Translations under genes and position numbers: made by a program
Notes under the pieces: generated by a model
The model's input: the letters and a program-made list of their open reading frames with translations, nothing else
The model's database searches: none
Told to the model about the DNA's origin: nothing
Shown: positions 15,723-25,654 of the stretch, one piece after another
How positions within the stretch are numbered: the stretch's first letter is position 1
Layout of the letters: each line of letters starts with the position of its first letter
DNA from: Pseudofrankia inefficax
GTDB taxonomy: Bacteria > Actinomycetota > Actinomycetes > Frankiales > Frankiaceae
NCBI RefSeq assembly: GCF_000166135.1
Contig: NC_014666.1
Span: 4,154,001-4,218,000 of the forward strand
Direction of reading: 5' to 3'
DNA: 64,000 nt

Positions 15723-18229
15723 CCCTTCCCCTCACGGGTGTGCGGATCGTCGAGCTGACCGACGGCCTGGCCGACGGGTGCGGCCGGTATCTCGCGGACC
15801 TGGGCGCCGAGGTCGTGAAGGTGGAGCCGCCGGGCGGCGCGGCCTCCCGCCGGGCCGGGCCGAGGCCCGGCGACAGCCTTCCGTTCCTGCTGCGCAACGC
15901 GAACAAGCTCGGCGTCGTGCTCGACCTCGAGACTCCGGCCGGCCGGGACCGGCTGCGCGAGCTGGTCTCCCGGGCTGACATCGTCGTCGAGTCGGCGCCG
16001 CCCGGGCACCTCGACGCGCTCGGAGTCGGGCCGCGGGACCTGCTCGCGGGCAACCCGGGCCTGGTCGTCGTGTCCGTGACCGGCTTCGGGCGGACCGGTC
16101 CCTACCGGAGCTGGTCGGCGACCGAGGCGGTGCTGGCCGGGCTCGGCGGGGTGCTGTCGCGGTCCGGACGCCCCGGCGAGGCGCCGCTGCTGCCCCCGGA
16201 CGGGCTGGTGGAGTCCACGGTGGCGGTGCTCGCGGCCTGGTCCGCGCTGGTCGCCTACGCCAAACGGCTGCGGACCGGCGTCGGAGAGCTGGTCGACCTG
16301 GCCGCGTTCGAGGCCGTCGTCCATGGCTTCGACCCGGCCTTCGGCACGCAGGGCACGGCGGCCGCGGGCCGGACGGAGGACTTCCCGCGCGGCCGCCCGG
16401 ACGCGGCCGACTTCTATCCGGTGTTCGCCGCGCGCGATGGCCACGTCCGGCTCTGCCTGCTCGCGAAGCGGCAGTGGCGAGCGATGTTCGGCTGGCTGGG
16501 GGAGCCGCCGGAGTTCGCCGACCCCCGCTTCGACACGATCCCCGCCCGGTTCCGGGCCGCGGACCGGCTGCACCCACGGATCGCGGCGCTGTTCCGCGAC
16601 CGGCCCTGCGCCGAGCTGGTGGCCGAGGGCGCCCGTCGCGGGGTCCCGGTCGCCGCGGTGCTCACCCCGGCGCAGGTGCTCGCCACCGAGCAGTTCGCCG
16701 TCACCGGCGCGCTGGTCGACGTCGAGATCGCGCCGGGAATCCGGGCCAGGATCCCGTCGGGCTACGTCCGGGTCGACGGTGAGCGGGCCGGCTTCCGTCG
16801 GCGCGCGCCGCTTCCGGGCGAGCATGACGACCTCGTGTTCGGCTCGGCGGCGGGCGCGTCCGGCGCGGACGGACCCGCCGCCTGCGCGCGGGGCGCCGCC
16901 CGCGGCGGTCCGGCCGGCGTGGGAGCGCGGCCGTTGGAGGGCGTCCGCGTGCTGGATCTCGGGGTCATCGTGTTCGGCGCCGAGCTGGGCCGGCTGTTCG
17001 CCGACCAGGGCGCCGACGTGATCAAGATTGAGAACGTCGCGTTCCCGGACGGGCTGCGCCAGTCGCGCGGCGGCGCCGCGATGAGCGCGTCCTTCGCCTG
17101 GGGCCACCGCAACAGGCGCGGCCTCGGTCTCGACCTTCGGGACCCGCGCGGCTCCGAGATCTTTCGAGCACTGGTGGCGCGTTCCGACCTCGTGCTCGCG
17201 AACTTCAAGCCGGGCACGCTGGAGGCGCTCGGTGCCTCACCCAACGCGCTGGCCGCGATCAACCCGGGTGTCATCGTCTCGGACAGCAGCGCCTTCGGTG
17301 GGCAGGGGCCCTGGAGCGCACGGATGGGGTACGGCCCTCTGGTGCGAGCCTGCGCCGGTGTCTCCGCGCTGTGGCGTGTGCCCGGCACCGACGACGCCTA
17401 CTGCGACGGCTCGACGGTGTATCCCGACCATGTCGCGGCGTATGCCTCGGCCGTCGCACTGCTCGCCGCGCTGATCGGCCGCCTCCGCTCGGCGGCGGCC
17501 GGCGGCGTCGCGCTCGGAGCGACGGTCACCGGTGCGCAGGTGGACGCCGCGCTGGTAGCGCTGGGCGCGCGGCTCGCGGCACAGTCGCTCGCCGGCGACG
17601 GCGGACCGGAGCCGGACGCCGGCGACCACCTGGCGGCGGACGACGCGATCCACGGCGTGTACCCCTGCGCCGGAGATGACGAATGGTGTGTCGTGTCCCT
17701 CCGCGGTGACGATGACTGGCTGCGGCTCTGCCAGGTCGCTGGGCGCCCGGATCTCGCGGACGCGCCGGCCTTCCGCACCGCGGCGGCACGTGCCCGTCGG
17801 CGGCCCGAGGTGGACGCCGTCGTCGCAGCCTGGACGCGGCGGCATCCGCCGCGCGACGTGATGACGAGGCTCCAGGACGCGGGCGTCCCGGCGGGGGTCA
17901 TGCTGCGCCTGCCGGAGGAGCTCACCGATCCTCAGCTGCTCGCTCGGGAGTCGTTCGCGACGCTGCGCCACGACGCGCTGCCGGGACCGATGGCGGCGAA
18001 CGCCCGGGTCGCTCGGTTCTCCGGCATTCCCGACCCGGAGCTGCGCCCGGCCCCCTTCCAGGGCGAGCACACCCGGGAGATCTGCGCGTCGCTCCTCGGC
18101 CTGGCCGACGACCAGATCGACGAGCTCGTGCGCGACGCTGTGCTACAGCCCGCTCCCGACGACCCTGCCCTGCGCGCGGCGGCCTCTGCCGGGATCCGAC
18201 GCGACGTCGCGATGCGAGCCGGGGCCTGA
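15719..18229 (+). CDS. tandem CaiB/BaiF family III CoA-transferase
   Basis: 836 residues containing two family III CoA-transferase (or acyl-CoA racemase-like) units in one chain, about residues 1-375 and 405-800. Each starts with the typical LxGVRxxxL and GAEVVKVEPP or GADVIKIEN motif. The catalytic Asp that carries CoA in this family lies after the GP-Y/W block. Here the first half reads SATEAVLAGLGG and the second GYGPLVRACAG, so neither has an obvious Asp. The protein may move CoA between acids, may be a racemase or may have lost activity. It ends a four-gene operon and stops five bases from the convergent TetR gene. Confidence 0.82.
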   Translation: MTLPLTGVRIVELTDGLADGCGRYLADLGAEVVKVEPPGGAASRRAGPRPGDSLPFLLRNANKLGVVLDLETPAGRDRLRELVSRADIVVESAPPGHLDALGVGPRDLLAGNPGLVVVSVTGFGRTGPYRSWSATEAVLAGLGGVLSRSGRPGEAPLLPPDGLVESTVAVLAAWSALVAYAKRLRTGVGELVDLAAFEAVVHGFDPAFGTQGTAAAGRTEDFPRGRPDAADFYPVFAARDGHVRLCLLAKRQWRAMFGWLGEPPEFADPRFDTIPARFRAADRLHPRIAALFRDRPCAELVAEGARRGVPVAAVLTPAQVLATEQFAVTGALVDVEIAPGIRARIPSGYVRVDGERAGFRRRAPLPGEHDDLVFGSAAGASGADGPAACARGAARGGPAGVGARPLEGVRVLDLGVIVFGAELGRLFADQGADVIKIENVAFPDGLRQSRGGAAMSASFAWGHRNRRGLGLDLRDPRGSEIFRALVARSDLVLANFKPGTLEALGASPNALAAINPGVIVSDSSAFGGQGPWSARMGYGPLVRACAGVSALWRVPGTDDAYCDGSTVYPDHVAAYASAVALLAALIGRLRSAAAGGVALGATVTGAQVDAALVALGARLAAQSLAGDGGPEPDAGDHLAADDAIHGVYPCAGDDEWCVVSLRGDDDWLRLCQVAGRPDLADAPAFRTAAARARRRPEVDAVVAAWTRRHPPRDVMTRLQDAGVPAGVMLRLPEELTDPQLLARESFATLRHDALPGPMAANARVARFSGIPDPELRPAPFQGEHTREICASLLGLADDQIDELVRDAVLQPAPDDPALRAAASAGIRRDVAMRAGA

Positions 18230-18234
18230 CAACG

Positions 18235-18867
18235 TCAGCCGCCGCGTGCTTCCTGGTTCGCGAGCACGCCGGCGAGGAAGGCGCGGATCGACTCGACGAA
18301 GAGCTGCTCGGCGTCCAGCGCGTTCTGCGTGAGCGCCGCGGTCAGCGTCGGCTGGGCCTCCGCGGAGGCGTTCGGGAACGGTCCGTCGGCCTCGGGGGAG
18401 GCCGCCGCCTCCAGCAATGCGGATCCCAGCCCGATGCGGTCCATTCCGTCGAGGACGAGGATGCGGCTGGACGGCGCCAGTTCGTCAGCCTGGTCCAGCA
18501 CCTGCGCGGCCGTTTCGTAGAGCGGCGTGAGGACGTCGCGGGGCAGGAACTGCAGGAGGATCGGGGCGGCGTTGCGATGGCGCAGGATCGTGCGCCGGAA
18601 GTTGACGGCCAGTGTCACGAAGTACTCGGTCCAGTGAGCCGACGGCGCGATACGTGGCAGGTCGGTTTCCAGGACGATGGTCCGGGCGATCTCGGTCAGA
18701 ATGTCCGCGCGGTCGCGGAAGTGATGGTAGAGCGACGCCGTCCGCACCCCGAGCTCGTCGCCGAGCCGGGGCATGGTGAACGCCGCGTAGCCGTCTCGTT
18801 CCACCATCGTCAACGCAGTCCTGACGATCGCCTGGCGGGTCAGTGAGGGCGCGGACTGGCGGGACAT
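18235..18867 (-). CDS. TetR-family regulator (candidate master repressor of the catabolic region)
   Basis: 210-residue TetR protein. The N-terminal helix-turn-helix is SLTRQAIVRTALTMVERDG, then MPRLGDELGVRTASLYHHFRDRADIL; the rest is the all-helical ligand-binding and dimer domain. I chose the start at 18867 because the N-terminus then has normal length; the frame is open to 18912 with another ATG. It is divergent from the Rieske operon, whose promoter has a perfect CCTAA-N5-TTAGG copy about 140 bases from this start. That makes it the best candidate to bind the repeat family. Acyl-CoA thioesters are common effectors of such regulators (inference). Confidence 0.85.
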   Translation of the reverse strand: MSRQSAPSLTRQAIVRTALTMVERDGYAAFTMPRLGDELGVRTASLYHHFRDRADILTEIARTIVLETDLPRIAPSAHWTEYFVTLAVNFRRTILRHRNAAPILLQFLPRDVLTPLYETAAQVLDQADELAPSSRILVLDGMDRIGLGSALLEAAASPEADGPFPNASAEAQPTLTAALTQNALDAEQLFVESIRAFLAGVLANQEARGG

Positions 18868-19007
18868 GCCCAGATTATGGCAGTACTCCGCCACTACGGG
18901 CGGGCGTGGCATCTCGGCTGGCGTGTCCGGGTGTGACCGGCGTCATAGTCCGGCGGCATTGTTGACAGGTCCTCCTGGTGCGGTTTCGGCCAGGTCTGCC
19001 GGTTCAA

Positions 19008-19022
19008 CCTAAAAGTGTTAGG
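19008..19022. promoter_or_regulatory. operator repeat CCTAA-N5-TTAGG, copy 6
   Basis: CCTAAAAGTGTTAGG, perfect 5-base arms, 60 bases upstream of the Rieske start and between it and the divergent TetR gene. Confidence 0.72.
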
Positions 19023-19081
19023 CTGAGGATCGAGCGCCCGGGTGGTGAACATTGCGGGCCTTCGGGACCAGGGAGGCGGGC

Positions 19082-20245
19082 ATGACCCAGCTGACGGCGC
19101 CGCGGGAGACACGGATCGGGCGGGCGTTGGAGCATCTGCGCAACGGTTCGACCGACGAGTTCGACGTCGTGACACCATTCGACGCCGTCGAGTACACGGA
19201 CCCGCGGCTTGCCGCGCGTGAGCGGAACCTGGTGTTCGGCAGAGTTCCGTCGATCGTCGCGCACGGCTCCGAGGTGGCGCGCGCCGGCGACTTCGTCACG
19301 CTGCAGATGCCGCGTAACAAAGTCATCGTGGTCCGACAGGCTGACGGTGTGGTGAAGGCCTTCGTGAATCTGTGTCGGCACCGCGGGGCATTGCTGGAAG
19401 AGCAGGAGAAGGGTAGTTGCCGAGTGTTCTCCTGTGGATACCACAGGTGGGCCTACGGCACGGACGGCTCCCTGCGGGCGATCACGCGAGACGCGACGTT
19501 CGGCAAGGTGGACCGCGCGCGCTACGGCCTCGTCGAGCTGCCCTGCGAGGAGCGCCACGGCTTCGTCTGGCTGGTCGACGACGCTACCCAGCAGATCGAC
19601 GTCGCGGCCTGGCTCGGCTCTCCCATGGACGAGATTCTTGGCGGCTATGGCCTTCCGGATCTTGTCTGCTACCGGGCCGAGGGGTTCGACGAGCCGGTCA
19701 ACTGGAAGATCATGCAGGACGCATTCCTGGACGGCTATCACATCCAGTACGCCCATGCGAATACCGCCGCGAGGCACATCCATACCAACGTGATGGCGGC
19801 GGAGGACTTCGGCCGGCACTGTCGGTTCATCGCGCCGCGGAAGTCCATCGACCGCTGGCTCGACGAGGACCCAAATGGGACCAGCCTTGCCCCGCACGTC
19901 ACCGAGACGCATTTTCTGCTGCCCAACAGCACTTTGCTGCGTCAGCCAGACCATTTCGAGCTCCTGACGTTCCGTCCGCACCCGAAGGATCCGGGCCGCA
20001 GCCGCATGGAGATGCGGTTGCTGGTGCCGGCTGTGGAAGCGAGCGGCATGTCCGACGCCGCGTGGACGAACCTCTGGGACAAGAACTGGCAGATCCTGCT
20101 GGATGTTCTTCACGCCGAGGACTTCCCCCTGCTGCGCAGCTCGCAGGCCGGCCTGGAAAGCGCGGACGCGGGCGGCATGCTGCTCGGACGAAACGAGCTG
20201 GCCAATCAGGTCTTCCGTCGCGAGCTGGGCCGGCTCGTCTCCTGA
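19082..20245 (+). CDS. Rieske non-haem iron oxygenase, alpha subunit
   Basis: 387-residue ring-hydroxylating-type oxygenase. The Rieske [2Fe-2S] ligands are Cys98/His100 (CRHRG) and Cys118/His121 (CGYH). The mononuclear iron site has D217-x2-H220-x4-H225 in FLDGYHIQYAH and a likely third acidic ligand in HAEDFPLL. GGGAGG precedes the ATG at 19082; 10 more in-frame residues upstream are not needed. No beta subunit, ferredoxin or reductase gene is adjacent, so it is probably an alpha-only enzyme using general electron-transfer partners. It heads an operon with aldehyde dehydrogenase, acyl-CoA dehydrogenase and an enoyl-CoA hydratase-like gene. Confidence 0.9.
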   Translation: MTQLTAPRETRIGRALEHLRNGSTDEFDVVTPFDAVEYTDPRLAARERNLVFGRVPSIVAHGSEVARAGDFVTLQMPRNKVIVVRQADGVVKAFVNLCRHRGALLEEQEKGSCRVFSCGYHRWAYGTDGSLRAITRDATFGKVDRARYGLVELPCEERHGFVWLVDDATQQIDVAAWLGSPMDEILGGYGLPDLVCYRAEGFDEPVNWKIMQDAFLDGYHIQYAHANTAARHIHTNVMAAEDFGRHCRFIAPRKSIDRWLDEDPNGTSLAPHVTETHFLLPNSTLLRQPDHFELLTFRPHPKDPGRSRMEMRLLVPAVEASGMSDAAWTNLWDKNWQILLDVLHAEDFPLLRSSQAGLESADAGGMLLGRNELANQVFRRELGRLVS

Positions 20246-20327
20246 CCGCGGACGCGCTGGTCGCCCTGATACCCACGCCGCGCGTCTGCGGCCGATCCGT
20301 GCACTCGGGCTGGAAACGGAGGCCGGG

Positions 20328-21749
<1,422 letters not shown>

Positions 21750-21864
21750 CGGGAGTCATCCGGACGCCTGGCCGGTCGTGACCGGTCCGGCACAGTCATC
21801 CCCTCGCCGACCTCGATGTTGCTCGCGACGTTCGGCGAGATTCACAACCTGCGCGGGAGCGTTC

Positions 21865-23013
21865 ATGGAGACGGACCTTTACGAGGCGGATCACGAGGCC
21901 TACCGGACGACGGCCAGGGAGTTCATGCGACGGGAGGTCGTGCCGCGCCTGGGCGACTGGGATGTGCGGCGCGAGGTCGACCGCGACACCTGGACGAAGG
22001 CGGGGGCCGCCGGGCTGGTCGGCCTCGCGGTTCCGGAGCGGTTCGGCGGCGCGGGCATGAACGACTACCGCTACCGCTTCGTCGTGTCGGAGGAGATCGC
22101 GGACGCGGGGGCGGCGGCCCTGCAGTCGGCATTCGCGGTCAACGACGACATCGTGCTGGGCTACCTGCTCGCACAGGCCACCGAGGAACAGAAGGCACGG
22201 TGGCTGCCGGGCTTCGCGTCGGGCGAGACGATCAGCGCGATCGCGATGAGTGAGGCGGAGGCCGGCAGCGACCTGCGCGGGATCGCCACCCAGGCGGTCC
22301 GCAAGGGGGACCGCTGGCTGCTGAACGGGTCGAAGACGTTCATCAGCAACGGGATCACCGCCGATCTGGTGATCGTGTTCGCCAGGACCGACGCGGCGGA
22401 AGGCGCCGGCGGCTACAGCCTTTTCGTCGTCGAACGCGGCATGCCCGGTTTCGAGCGGGGCCGCAAGCTGGACAAGATCGGACTGGCCGCCCAGGACACC
22501 GCCGAGCTGTTCTTCCACGACGTCGAGGTGCCCGCGGACAACCTGTTGGGCAGCGCCGGCGCGGGCCTGCGGTCACTGATGGAGAACCTCCCACGCGAGC
22601 GCATGGGAATCGCCGTCGCGGCGCAGTGCTCGGCGGAGGCCTCCCTGCGCTGGACGGTGGACTACGTACGGCAGCGGCGGGCGTTCGGCAAGGCCGTCGC
22701 CGAGTTCCAGACCGTCGGTTTCACGCTGGCCGAGCTGCGTACGCAGGTCGAGGTGACGCGGGCCTATCTCGACCGTTGCGTCCGCCAGCTCAACGCCGGG
22801 GCGTTGTCCGCGGTGGACGCGGCGAAGGCGAAATGGTGGGCCACCGATGTGCAGTGGAAGGTCATTGATGCCGGCGTCCAGCTGCACGGTGGCTACGGCT
22901 ACATGACCGAGTACCCGATCGCCCGCGCGTTCATGGATGCCCGGGTGCAGCGGATCTACGGCGGCACGAACGAGATCATGAAGGAGATCATCAGCCGGGA
23001 CCTGCTGCGTTGA
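21865..23013 (+). CDS. acyl-CoA dehydrogenase
   Basis: 382-residue FAD-dependent acyl-CoA dehydrogenase that makes the 2,3-enoyl-CoA. It has the family signatures IAMSEAEAGSDL, SKTFISNG and QRRAFGKAVAEFQ. The C-terminal YGGTNEIMKEI has Gly where MCAD-like enzymes have their catalytic Glu. The base is therefore probably Glu in LPRERMGIA, as in isovaleryl- and long-chain types. It starts at ATG 21865 with GGGAG upstream. It sits between aldehyde dehydrogenase and enoyl-CoA hydratase-like genes, a normal beta-oxidation neighbourhood. Confidence 0.9.
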   Translation: METDLYEADHEAYRTTAREFMRREVVPRLGDWDVRREVDRDTWTKAGAAGLVGLAVPERFGGAGMNDYRYRFVVSEEIADAGAAALQSAFAVNDDIVLGYLLAQATEEQKARWLPGFASGETISAIAMSEAEAGSDLRGIATQAVRKGDRWLLNGSKTFISNGITADLVIVFARTDAAEGAGGYSLFVVERGMPGFERGRKLDKIGLAAQDTAELFFHDVEVPADNLLGSAGAGLRSLMENLPRERMGIAVAAQCSAEASLRWTVDYVRQRRAFGKAVAEFQTVGFTLAELRTQVEVTRAYLDRCVRQLNAGALSAVDAAKAKWWATDVQWKVIDAGVQLHGGYGYMTEYPIARAFMDARVQRIYGGTNEIMKEIISRDLLR

Positions 23014-23052
23014 GGGCTGTCACGGGATCGGCGGGCGGAAGGAACCAGGGCG

Positions 23053-23868
23053 ATGGCTGACACCGTGATCGAGATCGAGGAGCCGCGGCCCGGCATCACG
23101 CTGGTCCGGCTCAACCGTCCTGAGGTGCTCAACGCCATCACCGCGGAGCTGATCCAGGGGCTTCGGGACGTACTGCGCGGGATTCAGGATGACGCACAGG
23201 TGCGCGCGGTGGTGCTCACGGGCGCCGGCCGGGCCTTCTGCGCGGGCCTGGACCTGCGCGGCTACGGCGACCTGCCCGGGTCGCCGGAGCACGGCGAAGG
23301 CGTTCCCCAGACCGGCCTGCGGGGACAGCGCCATGTGTCCGAGCTGGTTGAGGACTTCCGCAGGGTGCGGGCTCCGATCATCGCGGCCGTCAACGGCCCG
23401 GCGGCCGGGGCCGGGCTGTCGATCTCGCTGCTGTGTGACATCAGGCTGGCCGCGCGGTCGGCGTCCTTCCACGCGTCCTTCATCAGGCGCGGCCTGTCCG
23501 GGTGCGACATCGGCGTCAGCTGGCTGCTGCCCCGCGCCATCGGGTTCGCCCGAGCCGCCGACCTGCTGCTGACCGGCGGATCGCTGGACGCCGCGGAGGC
23601 CGAACGGGTCGGGCTGGTCAGCGCGGTCATCCCGGACGAGGAGCTCCTCGACGCCGCGGTGGAGCGAGCCCGCGCGATCGCGGAGCTCAGCCCGTTCGGG
23701 GTCTGGCAGACCAAGGAGCTGCTGTGGGCGAACCAGGAGATCGGTGGGCTGCGGGCGGCGGTGGCGCTGGAGGACCGGACCCAGGCCCTCGCCGGAATGA
23801 CCGAGGACCACCGGGAGGCGGTGGCCGCGTTCCTGGAGAAACGCCCGGCGATCTACCGTGACCGGTGA
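23053..23868 (+). CDS. enoyl-CoA hydratase/isomerase family protein
   Basis: 271-residue crotonase-fold protein. The oxyanion loop AFCAGLDLRGYG is normal, but the two hydratase glutamates are absent: the first position reads AGAGLSISLLCD, and the second region has FIRRGLSGCDIGVSW with an Asp. That pattern is seen in delta-isomerase or dienoyl-CoA isomerase types, so double-bond isomerisation is more likely than hydration. It is 40 bases after the acyl-CoA dehydrogenase and ends the Rieske operon, convergent with the binding-protein gene. Confidence 0.85.
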   Translation: MADTVIEIEEPRPGITLVRLNRPEVLNAITAELIQGLRDVLRGIQDDAQVRAVVLTGAGRAFCAGLDLRGYGDLPGSPEHGEGVPQTGLRGQRHVSELVEDFRRVRAPIIAAVNGPAAGAGLSISLLCDIRLAARSASFHASFIRRGLSGCDIGVSWLLPRAIGFARAADLLLTGGSLDAAEAERVGLVSAVIPDEELLDAAVERARAIAELSPFGVWQTKELLWANQEIGGLRAAVALEDRTQALAGMTEDHREAVAAFLEKRPAIYRDR

Positions 23869-23901
23869 GAGCCCGCGTCCGACCCCTGCGCCGGCTGACG
23901 A

Positions 23902-23925
23902 GCCGGGCTCGCGAGCTGGCCCGGC
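23902..23925. terminator. possible weak hairpin between convergent genes
   Basis: A 7-bp stem GCCGGGC/GCCCGGC (23902-23908 with 23919-23925) around a CTCGCGAG palindrome, in the 90-base gap between the isomerase gene and the convergent binding protein. Confidence 0.3.
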
Positions 23926-23957
23926 CCGCGGCCGCCGTCGACGCGGGCGCCCCGCGC

Positions 23958-25202
23958 TCAGGTGAGCGGGTTCCCGCAGCGGGCGACGGGCTGCAGCGGG
24001 ATGAACCGGCTGCCGTCGTCGCTGACGCGCACGAAGTCCCAGCAGCTGCTGAGCTGGCCACGGTTGACGGCGAAGTCGACAGAATGCGGAAGAAGGCCGC
24101 CTCCGTCGTAGTCACGAACCGCGCGCAGGCCACGGATGAAGGACTCGCGCGTGGGGCACGGACCGGCGGCCTGCAGGCCGCGCAGGAACATGTCCGCGGA
24201 CAGCCAGCCGAACGCGGCACTCTCCTGCGCCGGGGGCTGGACCTGGGGTGCGTAGGTCTCCATCGCGGAGACCAGCTGGCTGTGCGCGGCGGTGTTCAGC
24301 TCGAACGGCACGAAGTCGAGGTACATGACCGTGTGCGCGAGGGCCGGGCCCATCAAGGCGAGAAGCGTCGGGTCGTAGCCCAACGGAGCCAGCACGACCT
24401 TCAGGTTGACCCCCGCCGCGCGCGCGGCTGGCAGGATCCGCGCGAGCGCGTCGGGGAAGACGGAACCGGTGAGCGTGTCGATGTGAGCGGCCTTCATACG
24501 CTGGGCCAGGGAATCGAAGTTCGTCATTCCAGCGGTGACGTCGAAGGTCTGATCAATGTCGACGCCGGCCGACCTGAGACTCTCCGAGAGCTGGCGGTGG
24601 AAGTTCTGGGTGGCGTCGCCCGCAGCCGAGTTGATGAGCACGGCGCGCGTACCGCCCTGGCTGCGGATGAAGTCCCCCCAGACACTGTTGGAACCAGTCC
24701 TGGTGGTGTAGTAGCTCCACGCGAACATATTGGCGTGCTCGGTCCAGGCGATCTCTCCACCGACCCCGACGACCGGAATTGCCTGGCCGTCCAGATACTG
24801 CGCGGAGCCAGCGGCCACGGTAGTACCCTCGATGACGCCGAACACTCCGTCCGCTTGAACGAGGTTCTGTGCCCCGACGAGGTTCTGCGCCGGGTCGGAG
24901 GCGTCGTCGCGCCAGCTGTACACGATTTTGCGGCCGTCGATCCCACCGGTGGCGTTGGCGATTCCAAGGCGGGCGTCCACCCCGCCGCGATACGCTCCGA
25001 AAGCGGACTGGCCAGCCCCGCTGTCGCTGAACAGAAGGCCGGCCTTTATCTCTGTCCTGGTTACTCCTGGCGCCGTGCACGACGACGCGGCCGAGTGCCC
25101 ACCGGCGCCTCCTGGGCCGTCGCAGGCGCTCAGTATGGCCAGGCCGCTGGCGGCGGCGACCACTGTGGCCGTTCGCGCCAACGATCGACTGCGTAAGAAC
25201 AT
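23958..25202 (-). CDS. orphan branched-chain-amino-acid-type substrate-binding lipoprotein
   Basis: 414-residue extracytoplasmic solute-binding protein of the LivJ/Peripla_BP_6 group. The lipobox is ILSAC near residue 27. The mature part starts with TRTEIKAGLLFSDSGAGQSAFGAYRGGVDARL, typical of the group, and contains GGIDGRKIVYSW. AAGGAG precedes the ATG. No permease or ATPase of this type lies nearby; the only such set is 33 kb away at 56-61 kb. It could serve that system, or act as a ligand sensor. It is divergent from the aldehyde dehydrogenase operon, sharing a promoter region with one operator copy. Confidence 0.85.
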   Translation of the reverse strand: MFLRSRSLARTATVVAAASGLAILSACDGPGGAGGHSAASSCTAPGVTRTEIKAGLLFSDSGAGQSAFGAYRGGVDARLGIANATGGIDGRKIVYSWRDDASDPAQNLVGAQNLVQADGVFGVIEGTTVAAGSAQYLDGQAIPVVGVGGEIAWTEHANMFAWSYYTTRTGSNSVWGDFIRSQGGTRAVLINSAAGDATQNFHRQLSESLRSAGVDIDQTFDVTAGMTNFDSLAQRMKAAHIDTLTGSVFPDALARILPAARAAGVNLKVVLAPLGYDPTLLALMGPALAHTVMYLDFVPFELNTAAHSQLVSAMETYAPQVQPPAQESAAFGWLSADMFLRGLQAAGPCPTRESFIRGLRAVRDYDGGGLLPHSVDFAVNRGQLSSCWDFVRVSDDGSRFIPLQPVARCGNPLT

Positions 25203-25654
25203 GAAAGGTCTCCTTTTGGCCGCGTCAAAACCCGCTCCGGACGGCCTCGAAGCGGGAGTGTCGACGCGTGTCCATTGGCGCTGGCCGTCCTTTGACCGGC
25301 GCCGGTGATCGTGAGGCGGCGGCGACTGTACACCTCATCCCTGGAGGTCGGACGGGGTGCCCGTCACTCGCGGCGAGCGGCTCGACGGTCTGGCCCCAGC
25401 TCCGCTCTTGACGTGTGAGCCCCCTCGGTGTGACGCTGGACACCCCCAGCCTAATAGTTGTAGGGTATCGCTCGTCGACGATAGTCCGGTGGGCGGACGG
25501 TGACCGCGAGGTAGGCGTGAAGGCCGCCCGCTACTCGCGTTCCCCGGCGGGTCCCAGGTGGGCTGGACGGCGTGCCCGCGGACACCTCGAAGCCGGCGCG
25601 CGATACGGCGCCGTCAGCACACGCCTCGCACGCTTCTCCAGAGAGGGACGAAAA
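25203..25654. promoter_or_regulatory. divergent promoter region for binding protein and ALDH operon
   Basis: About 450 bases without a supported gene. The aldehyde dehydrogenase frame remains open upstream to 25415, but its ribosome binding site is at 25645. The region holds operator copy 7. Confidence 0.5.
25450..25464. promoter_or_regulatory. operator repeat CCTAA-N5-TTAGG, copy 7
   Basis: CCTAATAGTTGTAGG, one mismatch between the 5-base arms, between the divergent binding-protein and aldehyde dehydrogenase genes. Confidence 0.6.
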
